Shown here in pieces: positions 1-8,323 of a stretch of DNA of 64,000 nt. The notes under the pieces were generated by a model. That model had not been told where the DNA came from. It made no database searches and saw only the letters and a program-made list of their open reading frames with translations. Location: contig NZ_OGTP01000006.1 in NCBI RefSeq assembly GCF_900258035.1, forward strand, positions 124,001 to 188,000. Reading direction: 5' to 3'. Source of the DNA: Caballeronia novacaledonica. GTDB taxonomy: Bacteria; Pseudomonadota; Gammaproteobacteria; Burkholderiales; Burkholderiaceae. The translations under genes and the position numbers were made by a program. Position 1 is the stretch's first letter. Every line of letters starts with the position of its first letter.

Positions 1-499
1 CGCGTTCTTCCTCGATCGCCTGCGCGGTCTGTTGCGCGAACGCGGCTTCGAAGCGAACGATATCGAAGCGGTGCTGAGCCTGAACCCGACGCGTCTCGAC
101 GACATCGTCGCGCGCCTCGATGCCGTGCGCGAGTTCGCCGCGCTGCCCGAAGCGGCAGCGCTCGCGGCCGCCAACAAGCGCATCTCGAACATCCTGAAGA
201 AGTCGGAGCAAGGCGCGCCTTCGTCGGTGAACAAGGAACTGCTCGTCGAAGCGGCGGAGAAGAATCTGTACGCGCAGATCGAGCAGGTAACGCCGCGCGT
301 GCAGAGCCAGCTCGCCGCGCGCAACTACACGGAAGCGCTGAGCGCGCTCGCCGCACTGCGCGAGAGCGTCGACACGTTCTTCAACGACGTGATGGTGAAC
401 GCGGAAGATCCCGCGCTGCGAAACAATCGGCTCGCGCTGCTCAACGCATTGCATCAGCAGATGAACTGCGTCGCCGATATTTCCAAGCTCGCCGCCTGA
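1..499 (+). CDS. glyS: Glycyl-tRNA synthetase beta subunit, C-terminal end (partial)
   Basis: Only the last ~165 residues are in the window; the reading frame is open from base 2 to the TGA at 497-499. The alpha-helical, Ala/Leu-rich sequence ending in a short DISKLAA tail matches the DALR-like anticodon-binding region at the C terminus of bacterial GlyRS beta. This subunit binds tRNA-Gly and works with the catalytic alpha subunit (GlyQ, expected upstream) in the cytoplasm. gmhB follows after 9 bases, so the two are probably cotranscribed; glyQ-glyS-gmhB-plsC is a common Burkholderiales order. Family call rests on the C-terminal sequence alone, but the context supports it. Confidence 0.9.
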   Translation, partial: AFFLDRLRGLLRERGFEANDIEAVLSLNPTRLDDIVARLDAVREFAALPEAAALAAANKRISNILKKSEQGAPSSVNKELLVEAAEKNLYAQIEQVTPRVQSQLAARNYTEALSALAALRESVDTFFNDVMVNAEDPALRNNRLALLNALHQQMNCVADISKLAA

Positions 500-508
500 C
501 GCGCCGCC

Positions 509-1081
509 ATGGTCATGAACCGAAAACTGGTCATCCTCGATCGCGACGGCGTCATCAACGTCGATTCCGACGCGTTCATCAAGTCGCCCGACGAATGGGT
601 CGCCATTCCCGGCAGTCTCGAAGCCATCGCGCGGCTGAATCAGTCGGGCTATCGCGTGGCGATCGCGTCGAATCAGTCGGGCATCGGGCGCGGTCTCTTC
701 GACATGGCCGCGCTGAACGCGATGCATCAGAAGATGAATCGCGCGGCCGCGGCTGTCGGCGGGCGCATCGACGCGGTGTTTTTCTGCCCGCACACGGCGG
801 AAGATCAGTGCGACTGCAGAAAGCCCCGGCCCGGCATGTTGCAGCAGATCATCGACCGTTTCGAGATCGATCCTGAAGACACACCCGTCGTCGGCGATTC
901 GCTGCGCGATCTGCAGGCGGGCGCGGCGCTCGGCTTTCCCGTGCATCTCGTGCTCACCGGCAAGGGCGAAAGAACGTTGAAGGAAGGCCAGTTGCCCGAA
1001 GGCACCGTGGTTCACAAGGACTTGCGCGCGTTCGCGCTGGAGTTCCTCGCACGGCATCAGGACCGCTCCGCGGGCCAGTAA
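509..1081 (+). CDS. gmhB: D-glycero-beta-D-manno-heptose 1,7-bisphosphate 7-phosphatase
   Basis: HAD-superfamily phosphatase of ADP-heptose synthesis: it removes the C7 phosphate from heptose bisphosphate, supplying the LPS inner core. Residues 11-17 carry the HAD nucleophile motif DRDGVIN (D11 nucleophile, D13 acid/base). C93, H95, C101 and C103 (FCPHTAEDQCDC) form the structural zinc loop that distinguishes GmhB/histidinol-phosphatase enzymes; VVGDSLRDL holds the Mg-binding Asp. At 190 residues it has normal length. An ATG two codons downstream (515) is an equally possible start, since neither has a clear ribosome binding site. It sits 9 bases after glyS and 12 before plsC, indicating an operon. 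Confidence 0.93.
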   Translation: MVMNRKLVILDRDGVINVDSDAFIKSPDEWVAIPGSLEAIARLNQSGYRVAIASNQSGIGRGLFDMAALNAMHQKMNRAAAAVGGRIDAVFFCPHTAEDQCDCRKPRPGMLQQIIDRFEIDPEDTPVVGDSLRDLQAGAALGFPVHLVLTGKGERTLKEGQLPEGTVVHKDLRAFALEFLARHQDRSAGQ

Positions 1082-1093
1082 CATCGAGACGTC

Positions 1094-1867
1094 ATGCGCT
1101 TCATCCGCTCTTTGCTATTGATGCTTTACTTCGTCGTGTACACGACGCCGTACGCGATCGCCTGCTTCATTGCATTTCCGTTCATGCGCGCCGACAAGCG
1201 CTACTGGATGGCCGCCGGCTGGTGCAAGTCGACCATCGTCGTGCTGCGGTATCTGATCGGGATTCGCTACACGATCCAGGGCATGGAGAATCTGCCGGAC
1301 GGGCCAGCCGTGCTGCTCTCGAAGCATCAATCCGCCTGGGAGACGCTCGCGTTTCCCGCGCTGATGCCGCATCCGCTCTGCTATGTGTTCAAGCGCGAAC
1401 TGCTCTTCGTGCCGTTCTTCGGCTGGGCGCTCGGGCTGCTGAAGATGGTGCATATCGATCGCAAGCAAGGGCGCGATGCGTTCGCGTCCGTCACGCGCCA
1501 GGGCCGCGCGCGCATGGACGAAGGCGCGTGGGTCATCATGTTTCCGGAAGGCACGCGCACGCGTGTAGGCAGCCAGGGCAAGTACAAGACGGGCGGCGCG
1601 CGTTTCGCCGTTGCGACCGGCGCACCGGTCGTGCCGATCGCGCATAACGCCGGTCATGTCTGGCCACGCAATTCCTTCATCAAATATGCGGGTATAGTCA
1701 CGGTGTCGATCGGCAAGCCGATCGATACAGCCGGCCTTACGCCCGAGGAAGTGAACACGCGCGTCGAAAGCTGGATCGAAGCGGAAATGCGCCGCATCGA
1801 TCCGCACGCTTACGCTGCACCGAACGCGCAACCGGGTGAAGCCGGCGCCGCGGGCGCGGGCCGCTGA
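1094..1867 (+). CDS. plsC: 1-acyl-sn-glycerol-3-phosphate acyltransferase (LPLAT family)
   Basis: Membrane-bound acyltransferase that converts lysophosphatidic acid to phosphatidic acid. An N-terminal membrane segment (residues about 5-30) is followed by the catalytic H-x4-E motif (H78 to E83 in KHQSAWE) and the glycerol-phosphate binding block FPEGTR (150-155). The 257-residue length is usual. The last ~20 residues are Ala/Gly/Pro-rich and look like a non-conserved tail. It follows gmhB by 12 bases on the same strand. Burkholderiales often carry more than one PlsC paralogue, so whether this is the main housekeeping enzyme cannot be told here. Confidence 0.88.
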   Translation: MRFIRSLLLMLYFVVYTTPYAIACFIAFPFMRADKRYWMAAGWCKSTIVVLRYLIGIRYTIQGMENLPDGPAVLLSKHQSAWETLAFPALMPHPLCYVFKRELLFVPFFGWALGLLKMVHIDRKQGRDAFASVTRQGRARMDEGAWVIMFPEGTRTRVGSQGKYKTGGARFAVATGAPVVPIAHNAGHVWPRNSFIKYAGIVTVSIGKPIDTAGLTPEEVNTRVESWIEAEMRRIDPHAYAAPNAQPGEAGAAGAGR

Positions 1868-1949
1868 AGCGGCAGCGTTCGGATCGAGCCGCGGCGTGCC
1901 TTACTCATTCTTCTCGTCATTCCTGCGCCGTGAGCGCAAAGCCGAGCCG

Positions 1950-2870
1950 ATGCGGAAAGCCCCTTCGCGACAGCGCCCCGCCGTCGCGCTCGATACGCTG
2001 CAACTCGATCTGCCGTTCGAACATGCGCCGGCGTACTCCGGCGCGCCGCCCGCGAACGGACCCGCTCCGCTGCGCGGCGACGTCCCCGCCACCGATCCCG
2101 CTCCCGTCCTCACGCCCCCGGCTCCGCCTGCACCGCTGCCCGACGGCGTGCGTCTGCGCCGCATCACGCTGAAGGCGGGCGCGCTGGAGTATCGGTTGCG
2201 GCGTTCGTCGCGGCGCACGATCGGCTTTTGCATCGACGGCACCGGGCTCGCGATCACCGCGCCGCGCTGGGTGACGATCGCGGACATCGAAAGCGCGATC
2301 CTCGACAAGCAGAACTGGATCGTCAAGAAGCTCACCGAATGGCAGACGCGCGTCGAGCAGCGCGCGCTGCCGCGTATCGACTGGAAGGACGGCGCGCAGT
2401 TTCCGTATCTCGGCAAGACGATCAGCGTGTCGCTCGGATCGGCAGCGAGCGCGCTGTCCTTCGACGACGAAACCAACGTGCTTTCGCTTGCGATGCCCGC
2501 GCTCGCCGACGCGCAGCAGATCAAGGATCGCGTGCAAGGCTGGCTGCAATCGGAAGCGAAGCGCATCTTCGGCGAGCGGCTCGCGGTGTATGCGGCGAAG
2601 CTCGGCGTCGAGTATCGCGCGTATGCGCTGTCATCGGCGGCGACGCGCTGGGGCAGTTGTTCCAGCGACGGCAAGATCCGCCTGAACTGGCGGCTCATTC
2701 ATTTCCCGATGTCGATCATCGACTACGTCGTTGCGCACGAGCTCGCGCATCTGCGCGAGATGAACCACAGCCCGCGCTTCTGGCAGACGGTCGAATCCAT
2801 CTTCCCGGAATTCCGCGAGGCGCGGCATACGCTCAAGCATCATCCGCCGGATTTGTTGCCGGCGATGTAA
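1950..2870 (+). CDS. YgjP-type (DUF45, M48-like) zinc metallopeptidase
   Basis: The C-terminal half carries the zincin signature HELAH (residues 263-267) with a downstream NHSPRFW block, as in the YgjP/WLM-like family; the middle contains the conserved ATRWGSCSS segment. Residues 1-70 are Pro/Ala-rich and probably disordered. The substrate is unknown for most members; E. coli YgjP is a poorly characterised metal-dependent hydrolase. Start choice is uncertain: the ATG at 1950 gives 306 residues, but in-frame GTG codons at 1896 and 1836 would extend it, the latter overlapping plsC. Transcription probably continues from the plsC operon. Confidence 0.82.
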   Translation: MRKAPSRQRPAVALDTLQLDLPFEHAPAYSGAPPANGPAPLRGDVPATDPAPVLTPPAPPAPLPDGVRLRRITLKAGALEYRLRRSSRRTIGFCIDGTGLAITAPRWVTIADIESAILDKQNWIVKKLTEWQTRVEQRALPRIDWKDGAQFPYLGKTISVSLGSAASALSFDDETNVLSLAMPALADAQQIKDRVQGWLQSEAKRIFGERLAVYAAKLGVEYRAYALSSAATRWGSCSSDGKIRLNWRLIHFPMSIIDYVVAHELAHLREMNHSPRFWQTVESIFPEFREARHTLKHHPPDLLPAM

Positions 2871-2900
2871 CCGTCGCCAGCGCACGAAAAGCGCCGACGG

Positions 2901-2944
2901 TACAATTTCTTTCCTGTTCCCCCCGCAATCACATAAACAGGAAA
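2901..2944 (+). promoter_or_regulatory. gloA leader: -10 box and dyad that can mask the Shine-Dalgarno
   Basis: A TACAAT hexamer (2901-2906) lies upstream of gloA. Next, TTTCCTGTT (2910-2918) is exactly complementary to AACAGGAAA (2936-2944), with a 17-base C-rich loop. The 3' arm contains the AGGAAA ribosome binding site of gloA (start at 2952), so the hairpin would hide it. If transcription begins about 2912, part of the 5' arm would be missing and the dyad may instead be a protein site. Confidence 0.45.
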
Positions 2945-2951
2945 TCCCACC

Positions 2952-3338
2952 ATGCGACTCCTCCATACGATGCTGCGCGTCGGCGACCTGCAGCGTTCCA
3001 TCGATTTCTATACGCGCATTCTCGGCATGAAAGTGCTGCGTCAGAGCGAGAACACCGAGTACAAGTACACGCTCGCGTTCGTGGGCTACGGTCCGGAAAC
3101 CGAGAACAGCGTGCTCGAACTGACCTACAACTGGGGCACCGATAAATACGATCTCGGCACGGCGTACGGCCATATCGCGCTCGAAGTCGACGACGCCGCC
3201 GACGCATGCGAGCGCATCCGCCAGGCGGGCGGCAAGGTCACGCGCGAAGCCGGTCCAGTCAAGGGCGGCACGACGGTGATCGCGTTCGTCGAAGATCCGG
3301 ACGGCTACAAGGTCGAGCTGATCGAAAAGCATTCGTAA
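2952..3338 (+). CDS. gloA: Lactoylglutathione lyase (glyoxalase I)
   Basis: Converts the hemithioacetal of methylglyoxal and glutathione to S-lactoylglutathione, detoxifying methylglyoxal in the cytoplasm. The 128-residue protein has the four metal ligands at the same positions as the E. coli Ni-dependent enzyme: H5, E56, H74 and E122. Two beta-alpha-beta-beta-beta modules are evident (residues 1-60 and 70-125). The ATG has a good AGGAAA site eight bases upstream, and it appears to have its own promoter. The single-domain length and exact ligand spacing make the assignment strong. Confidence 0.96.
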   Translation: MRLLHTMLRVGDLQRSIDFYTRILGMKVLRQSENTEYKYTLAFVGYGPETENSVLELTYNWGTDKYDLGTAYGHIALEVDDAADACERIRQAGGKVTREAGPVKGGTTVIAFVEDPDGYKVELIEKHS

Positions 3339-3405
3339 CTCGTCGCGGCGCGCAAACGCTGGCACAATCGACGCTCCAATTCAGTGCACGCGTAACCGAC
3401 AGCCG

Positions 3406-4332
3406 ATGAGCACGTCCCTCGCCCTGCGCCGCGCCCCCGACGCCACCGCCATCATCGTCATGATCGCGCTGTGCGGCGCGTGGGGATTCCAGCAAGTCGC
3501 GATCAAGGAAGCGAACGCGTCGATTCCACCGATGCTTCAAGCGGGCATCCGCTCGCTGATCGCGACCTGCCTCGTGTGGATCTGGACGCGCACGCGCGGC
3601 GTGCCGCTCTTCCAGCGCGACGACACCTTGCCCGCCGGCCTGCTCGCGGGTCTGCTGTTCGGCGGCGAGTTCGTCTGCATTTTCTTCGGCCTGAGTCTCA
3701 CCACCGCGACGCGCATGGCCGTGTTTCTCTACACCGCGCCCTGCTTCACCGCGCTCGGCCTGCACGCGTTCGTCGCGGGCGAGCGGCTTTCGCGCACGCA
3801 GTGGTGCGGCATCGTGCTGGCGTTCTGCGGTATCGCACTCGCCTTCGCCGATGGCTTTCTGCACGGCAATCCGAGCAGCGCATCGGCGTTGCGGGGCATC
3901 GCGGGCGATGCGCTCGGCATCATGGCGGGCATCTTCTGGGCCGCGACGACAGTGGTCGTGCGCGCGTCGTCGCTGGCGCAGGCGAGCGCGAGCAAAACGC
4001 TGTTCTATCAACTGGCGGTGTCGGCGGTGCTGCTGCTCGTGCTCGCGGCGGGCATCGGACAGACGCACGTCGGCGACGTCTCGCCGCTCGCGATCGCGAG
4101 CCTCGCGTATCAGGCGGTCGTCGTCGCGTTCATCAGCTATCTGACGTGGTTCTGGCTGCTCACGCGCTATATGGCGTCGCGGCTTTCGGTGTTCTCGTTT
4201 CTCACGCCGATCTTCGGCGTCACGTTCGGCGTGCTGCTGCTCGGCGAGCATTTCACCGCGCGTTTCATGGCCGCCGCGGCGATGGTGCTCGCGGGCATCG
4301 CGCTCGTGAACCGGCCGCCGCGCGGGACGTAG
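3406..4332 (+). CDS. EamA/DMT-superfamily membrane transporter
   Basis: 308 residues forming about ten hydrophobic segments arranged as two EamA repeats (roughly residues 15-145 and 165-300). The N-terminal GAWGFQQVAIKEA and C-terminal SVFSFLTPIFGVTFGVLLLGE blocks are typical of drug/metabolite exporters such as RhaT/YdcZ relatives. The substrate cannot be predicted; relatives export amino acids, nucleosides or other metabolites. It starts 67 bases after gloA and its stop lies next to the stop of the oppositely transcribed DedA-rhodanese gene. Confidence 0.85.
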   Translation: MSTSLALRRAPDATAIIVMIALCGAWGFQQVAIKEANASIPPMLQAGIRSLIATCLVWIWTRTRGVPLFQRDDTLPAGLLAGLLFGGEFVCIFFGLSLTTATRMAVFLYTAPCFTALGLHAFVAGERLSRTQWCGIVLAFCGIALAFADGFLHGNPSSASALRGIAGDALGIMAGIFWAATTVVVRASSLAQASASKTLFYQLAVSAVLLLVLAAGIGQTHVGDVSPLAIASLAYQAVVVAFISYLTWFWLLTRYMASRLSVFSFLTPIFGVTFGVLLLGEHFTARFMAAAAMVLAGIALVNRPPRGT

Positions 4333-4333
4333 C

Positions 4334-5350
4334 TCATTCCGGCGCGGTCGCGCGAATCGTGACCATGTCGTGATCGATGTCGTCGTCGTGATCGGACGCC
4401 GCGTGCAGGTGCTCGGGCGGCATCGCTTCGACCGGATAGCCGTGCTTCTCCCACGCGTCCAGCCCGCCCTTCAGCGGCCGCACGTGTTTGAAACCCTTCG
4501 CGCGCATCTGCCGCGCGATGATCTTCGCGGTCGCCTCGTTCGGGCACACGCAATACACGACCACCTCGTGCTCCGAATACAACTGATCGACGCGATCCGG
4601 CGAATCGAGATCCAGCGCGATCGCGCCCGCGATGCGATACGGCTCGCGACGGCGAATCTCCGCCGGTCGCGCGTCGTAGATCACGGGCGGCGTGTCGGAG
4701 CGCATCATCGCGTCGAGCTGGTCCGGCGTGATGTGATACTTCGCGAGCCACTGGCGAAACTGCTCGCGCCGAATCCATCGATACAGCACGAAGCCGAGCG
4801 CGACCATCGCGAGAACGTCGATCACCGTCGTGCCGTTGGCGCGCACCAGCACGATGAGCCGTCCAATCTGTTCCTGCAGCGCCGCGCCGCCGAGCATCCA
4901 GAAACTCGCCCACGCCGTCGCGCCGATCAGATCCCACAGCACGAACACGCGCACTTCGATCTGCGTGGTGCCGAGCAGCGGCGCCGACACGAGCCCGAGT
5001 CCCGGCACGAACTTCGACACCGCGAGCAGCGGCACGCCGAAGCGCTCGAACCAGCGGCGCGCGGTGCGCAGCGTCGAATCGATCGACAACGAAAAGCGCA
5101 CGAGCGAATTGAGAAAGCGGCGGCCGTAGAGCCGGCCTGCGGCGAACCAGAGCGAATCGGCGATGAGCACGGCGAGCACCGCGGCCGCGAGCATTTGCCA
5201 GAACGGCGCGTTGCCGGCGGCGACGAGCGTGCCGGCGAGAATCAGCATCGGCGCGGCGGGGACGGGCACGCCGAGTTGCGTCGCGAGGACGCTGACGAAG
5301 ACGGCCCACGCGCCCCACGACGACGCGAGCGAAGTCGGGACGTGCGGCAT
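4334..5350 (-). CDS. DedA-family membrane protein fused to a rhodanese domain
   Basis: Residues about 10-195 form a DedA/VTT-type membrane domain with the FVPGLGLVSAPLLG block characteristic of the family. Residues about 215-310 form a rhodanese domain with the YCVCPNEA active-site loop (probable sulfur-carrying Cys267). The last 25 residues are rich in His and Asp (HLHAASDHDDDIDHD), a possible metal-binding tail. DedA proteins act in membrane lipid and drug homeostasis, whereas rhodaneses move sulfane sulfur. The fusion is known in proteobacteria, but its joint function is not settled. The gene is divergent from a persulfide-dioxygenase-like gene, suggesting a sulfide/persulfide role. Confidence 0.87.
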   Translation of the reverse strand: MPHVPTSLASSWGAWAVFVSVLATQLGVPVPAAPMLILAGTLVAAGNAPFWQMLAAAVLAVLIADSLWFAAGRLYGRRFLNSLVRFSLSIDSTLRTARRWFERFGVPLLAVSKFVPGLGLVSAPLLGTTQIEVRVFVLWDLIGATAWASFWMLGGAALQEQIGRLIVLVRANGTTVIDVLAMVALGFVLYRWIRREQFRQWLAKYHITPDQLDAMMRSDTPPVIYDARPAEIRRREPYRIAGAIALDLDSPDRVDQLYSEHEVVVYCVCPNEATAKIIARQMRAKGFKHVRPLKGGLDAWEKHGYPVEAMPPEHLHAASDHDDDIDHDMVTIRATAPE

Positions 5351-5412
5351 TCGAACCTCTTGAGCGAGCTTTCGTGAAGGTCGCGCCGGGACATTCGGGT
5401 CCGGCGCAAAGG

Positions 5413-5425
5413 GTTACACTGTAAC
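5413..5425. promoter_or_regulatory. Palindrome GTTAC-ACT-GTAAC between divergent sulfur genes
   Basis: A perfect 5-bp inverted repeat with a 3-base spacer in the short region between the DedA-rhodanese gene (start 5350) and the metallo-hydrolase gene (start 5495 or 5426). Size and position fit an operator for a dimeric repressor controlling both genes. No regulator gene lies nearby, so its binder is unknown. Confidence 0.4.
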
Positions 5426-5494
5426 GTGATCGTGACAAAGCTGCCCAATCCATCCGGGCGGCAAGAGCACAACGCGAGGCACCCGGAAACCAGC

Positions 5495-6355
5495 GTGCAA
5501 GCCAACATTCAGCCCTTCTTCGACATCAACACCGGCACGATGACGTATGTCGTCTACAAGGAGGCCGGTTCGGCTGCGGCGATCATCGATTCCGTGCTCG
5601 ACTACGATCCGAAAGCCGCGCGCACCTCGACGCAATCGGCCGATGCGGTCATCGCGTTCGTGCGCGAGCAGCAGCTTTCCGTCGAATGGATTCTGGAGAC
5701 GCACGCGCATGCCGATCATCTTTCGGCGGCGCCGTATCTGAAGCGCATGCTCGGCGGGAAGATCGGCATCGGCGAATCGATACGCGCCGTGCAAGGCATG
5801 TTCAAGAAAATCTTCGATCTCGAACCCGAGTTTCAACTCGACAGCTCGCAATTCGATCAGCTCTTTTCGGATGGCGAGCGCTTCATGATCGGCGAAATCG
5901 AGGCGACCGCGCTGTTCGTGCCGGGCCACACGCCCGCCGACATGGCGTATCGGATCGGCGATGCGGTGTTCGTCGGCGACACGCTCTTCATGCCCGACCT
6001 CGGCACCGCACGCTGCGATTTTCCCGGCGGCAGCGCGCGCACGCTGTATCGATCGATCCAGCGTCTGCTCGCGCTCGATCCGGATACGCGAATCTTCGTC
6101 TGCCACGACTATCCGCCCGACTCACGCGGCCCGCGATGGCAAACCACCGTGCGCGAACAGCGCGAGCAGAACATTCACGTCGGGGCCGCCAGAACCGAGG
6201 ACGAGTTCGTCGCGATGCGCGAGGCACGCGACGCGACCCTCGGCATGCCGATGCTCATTCTGCCCGCGATCCAGGTGAATATCCGCGCCGGCCACTTTCC
6301 TGAAGCGGCCGGCAACGGCACGACGTATCTGAAGATTCCGCTGAACGCGCTTTAA
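5495..6355 (+). CDS. Persulfide-dioxygenase-like metallo-beta-lactamase fold hydrolase (Blh/ETHE1 type)
   Basis: The metal-binding motif THAHADH (H70, H72, D74, H75) is followed by VPGHTP (His ligand) and GDTLFMPDLGTARCDFPGG. The last pattern (GTxRxDFxxG) is the signature of ETHE1/Blh persulfide dioxygenases, mononuclear-iron enzymes that oxidise glutathione persulfide to sulfite, rather than of glyoxalase II. Length is 286 residues from the GTG at 5495, where homology should begin; a GTG at 5426 would add 23 poorly conserved residues. A divergent rhodanese fusion supports a role in sulfane-sulfur handling. Substrate specificity is inferred. Confidence 0.8.
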   Translation: MQANIQPFFDINTGTMTYVVYKEAGSAAAIIDSVLDYDPKAARTSTQSADAVIAFVREQQLSVEWILETHAHADHLSAAPYLKRMLGGKIGIGESIRAVQGMFKKIFDLEPEFQLDSSQFDQLFSDGERFMIGEIEATALFVPGHTPADMAYRIGDAVFVGDTLFMPDLGTARCDFPGGSARTLYRSIQRLLALDPDTRIFVCHDYPPDSRGPRWQTTVREQREQNIHVGAARTEDEFVAMREARDATLGMPMLILPAIQVNIRAGHFPEAAGNGTTYLKIPLNAL

Positions 6356-7101
6356 CCTTCGATTCTGGTGCGCGTCACGCCGAGCAGATCGGCCATCGCG
6401 CGGCGCGCACCGCTCGAATCGCGCGCGACGATCGCCTCGAACACGGCCGTATGTTCCGCGAGCGACGCGTTGTAGACATCGGCGCGTTTGGCGTTCAGGC
6501 GCAATTGACCTTCCAGCGTGCGCTCGATCAGCGCGCCGAGCGGAATCAGCAGTTCGTTGCTGCACGCGGCGAGCACGCACAGATGAAAGTCGAGATCCGC
6601 GCGCACCCATTCTTCGACATTCTGTGCGCCGACCATCGCCTGATGCGCGCGCGTCAGGCGTTCGCGCGTGGCTTCCTCGTGGTTGTCGGCGGCGAGCGCG
6701 GCGGCGTACGGTTCGATCATCTCGCGCATTTCCTGGAGCTTGAGCGCGAATTGCAGCGGCGGCGCGACGCGCGAGTACCAGTCGAGCATGTCGGAATCGA
6801 GCAGATTCCAGGCAGCTTTCGCGCGCACACGCGTGCCGACTTTCGGCCGCGACTCGATCAGCCCTTTCGACGTAAGCGTGCGCAACGCCTCGCGCAACAC
6901 CGTGCGGCTCACGTCGAAGCGCTCCATCAACGCCGCTTCGCGCGGCAGAGGCGAACCGGGCGCGAAGTCGCCGCGCAGAATCGCCGTGCCCAGTTCATGT
7001 GCCACGCGGCCATGTAAATCCCGATGAATGATGGTCTCCTTGTAGTGGTGAGCACGATTATGGAGTATTCCACTGATGTTTCGTAATTTTGGGCGCTCCA
7101 A
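6352..7101 (-). CDS. GntR-family (FadR/FCD) regulator, probably of galactonate catabolism
   Basis: An N-terminal winged helix (LHGRVAHELGTAILRGDFAPGS...SRTVLREALRTLTSKGLI) and a C-terminal all-helical FCD effector domain, as in DgoR and FadR. It is divergent from dgoD, 68 bases away, so it most likely represses that gene until galactonate or a derivative binds. The start is odd: the given TTG (7101) has no ribosome binding site, while a strong AAGGAG (7041-7036) lies 3-6 bases before ATC (7032) and ATT (7029) codons and no ATG/GTG/TTG follows at proper distance. Translation may therefore begin at a rare codon, giving ~226 residues, the normal length. Confidence 0.85.
   Translation of the reverse strand: MERPKLRNISGILHNRAHHYKETIIHRDLHGRVAHELGTAILRGDFAPGSPLPREAALMERFDVSRTVLREALRTLTSKGLIESRPKVGTRVRAKAAWNLLDSDMLDWYSRVAPPLQFALKLQEMREMIEPYAAALAADNHEEATRERLTRAHQAMVGAQNVEEWVRADLDFHLCVLAACSNELLIPLGALIERTLEGQLRLNAKRADVYNASLAEHTAVFEAIVARDSSGARRAMADLLGVTRTRIEG
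7061..7100. promoter_or_regulatory. Two TGGx...TCCA dyads, candidate GntR operators
   Basis: TGGAGTATTCCA (7061-7072) and TGGGCGCTCCA (7090-7100) share TGG/CCA arms, about 28 bp centre to centre, at the start of the regulator gene and facing dgoD. FCD-type GntR proteins often bind short TGG-N-CCA dyads, so these are plausible operators for autoregulation. An extended -10 (TGCTAATAT, 7137-7145) for dgoD lies just beyond. Confidence 0.35.
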
Positions 7102-7169
7102 GAATAATACTATTAATATGCCTAAGCGACGCCTTTTGCTAATATGTGAATCCGTTCAGGAGACGCTCA

Positions 7170-8318
7170 ATGAAAATCACGAAACTCGAGACCTTCATCG
7201 TTCCGCCGCGCTGGTGCTTCCTCAAGATCGAAACGGACGAAGGCATCACCGGCTGGGGTGAGCCGGTCGTCGAAGGCCGCGCGCATACGGTCGCCGCCGC
7301 CGTCGATGAACTCGCCGACTATCTCGTCGGCAAAGACCCGCGCCATATCGAAGACCTGTGGCAGGTGATGTATCGCGCCGGGTTCTATCGCGGCGGACCT
7401 ATCGGCATGAGCGCGATCGCGGGTGTCGATCAGGCGCTGTGGGACATTCTCGGCAAGCACCACGGCGTGCCGGTGCACGCGCTGCTCGGCGGTCAGGTGC
7501 GCGACAAGATCAAGGTGTATTCGTGGATCGGCGGCGACCGTCCGAGCGATGTCGCGAACAACGCGCGCGCCGTGGTCGAGCGCGGCTTCAAGGCCGTGAA
7601 GATGAACGGCTCGGAAGAGTTGCAGATCATCGATACCTTCGACAAGGTGCAAGGCGTCATCGACAACGTGCGCGCCGTGCGCGAGGCGGTGGGCCCGAAC
7701 GTGGGCATCGGCGTCGATTTTCATGGACGCGTGCACAAGCCGATGGCGAAAGTGCTCGCGAAGGAACTCGATCCGTTCAAGCTCATGTTCATCGAAGAGC
7801 CGGTGCTCTCGGAGAACGTCGAGGCGCTGCGCGATATCGTCAACCAGACGAGCACGCCGATCGCGCTCGGCGAACGGCTCTACTCGCGCTGGGACTTCAA
7901 GCACATTCTGGCGGGCGGCTACGTGGACATCATTCAACCGGATGCGTCGCACGCAGGCGGCCTGACCGAATGCCGCAAGATCGCGACGATGGCCGAAGCC
8001 TACGATGTCGCGCTCGCGCTGCATTGTCCGCTCGGTCCGATCGCGCTCGCCACATGTCTGCAGATCGACGCCGTGAGCTACAACGCGTTCATTCAGGAGC
8101 AGAGTCTCGGCATCCACTACAACCGGGGCAACGACCTGCTCGATTACATCAAGAATCCGGAAGTCTTCAAGTATGAAGACGGCATGGTCTCGATCCCGCA
8201 GGGACCGGGATTAGGGATCGAGGTGAACGAAGAGAAAGTGCGCGAAATGGCGAAGGTCGGGCACCGCTGGCGCAATCCGGTGTGGCGTCACGCGGATGGC
8301 AGCGTCGCGGAGTGGTGA
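7170..8318 (+). CDS. dgoD: D-galactonate dehydratase
   Basis: Mandelate racemase/enolase-superfamily enzyme that dehydrates D-galactonate to 2-keto-3-deoxygalactonate. The 382-residue protein keeps the E. coli DgoD landmarks at the same numbers: Mg ligands D183, E209 and E235, and catalytic H185 and H285 ([27 protein letters not shown]). The ATG at 7170 has a CAGGAGA site seven bases upstream; an ATG at 7146 lacks one. A divergent GntR regulator precedes it. No kinase (dgoK), aldolase (dgoA) or transporter gene is adjacent, so the rest of the pathway must be encoded elsewhere. Confidence 0.95.
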   Translation: MKITKLETFIVPPRWCFLKIETDEGITGWGEPVVEGRAHTVAAAVDELADYLVGKDPRHIEDLWQVMYRAGFYRGGPIGMSAIAGVDQALWDILGKHHGVPVHALLGGQVRDKIKVYSWIGGDRPSDVANNARAVVERGFKAVKMNGSEELQIIDTFDKVQGVIDNVRAVREAVGPNVGIGVDFHGRVHKPMAKVLAKELDPFKLMFIEEPVLSENVEALRDIVNQTSTPIALGERLYSRWDFKHILAGGYVDIIQPDASHAGGLTECRKIATMAEAYDVALALHCPLGPIALATCLQIDAVSYNAFIQEQSLGIHYNRGNDLLDYIKNPEVFKYEDGMVSIPQGPGLGIEVNEEKVREMAKVGHRWRNPVWRHADGSVAEW

Positions 8319-8323
8319 TGCGT

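Noticed and set aside
3259-4251. Long open frame on the minus strand across the EamA gene (and similar ones opposite dnaK, recG and yhdP)
   Set aside because: Extremely Arg/Ala/His-rich translations without motifs; these are mirror frames produced by the high GC3 of genuine genes.
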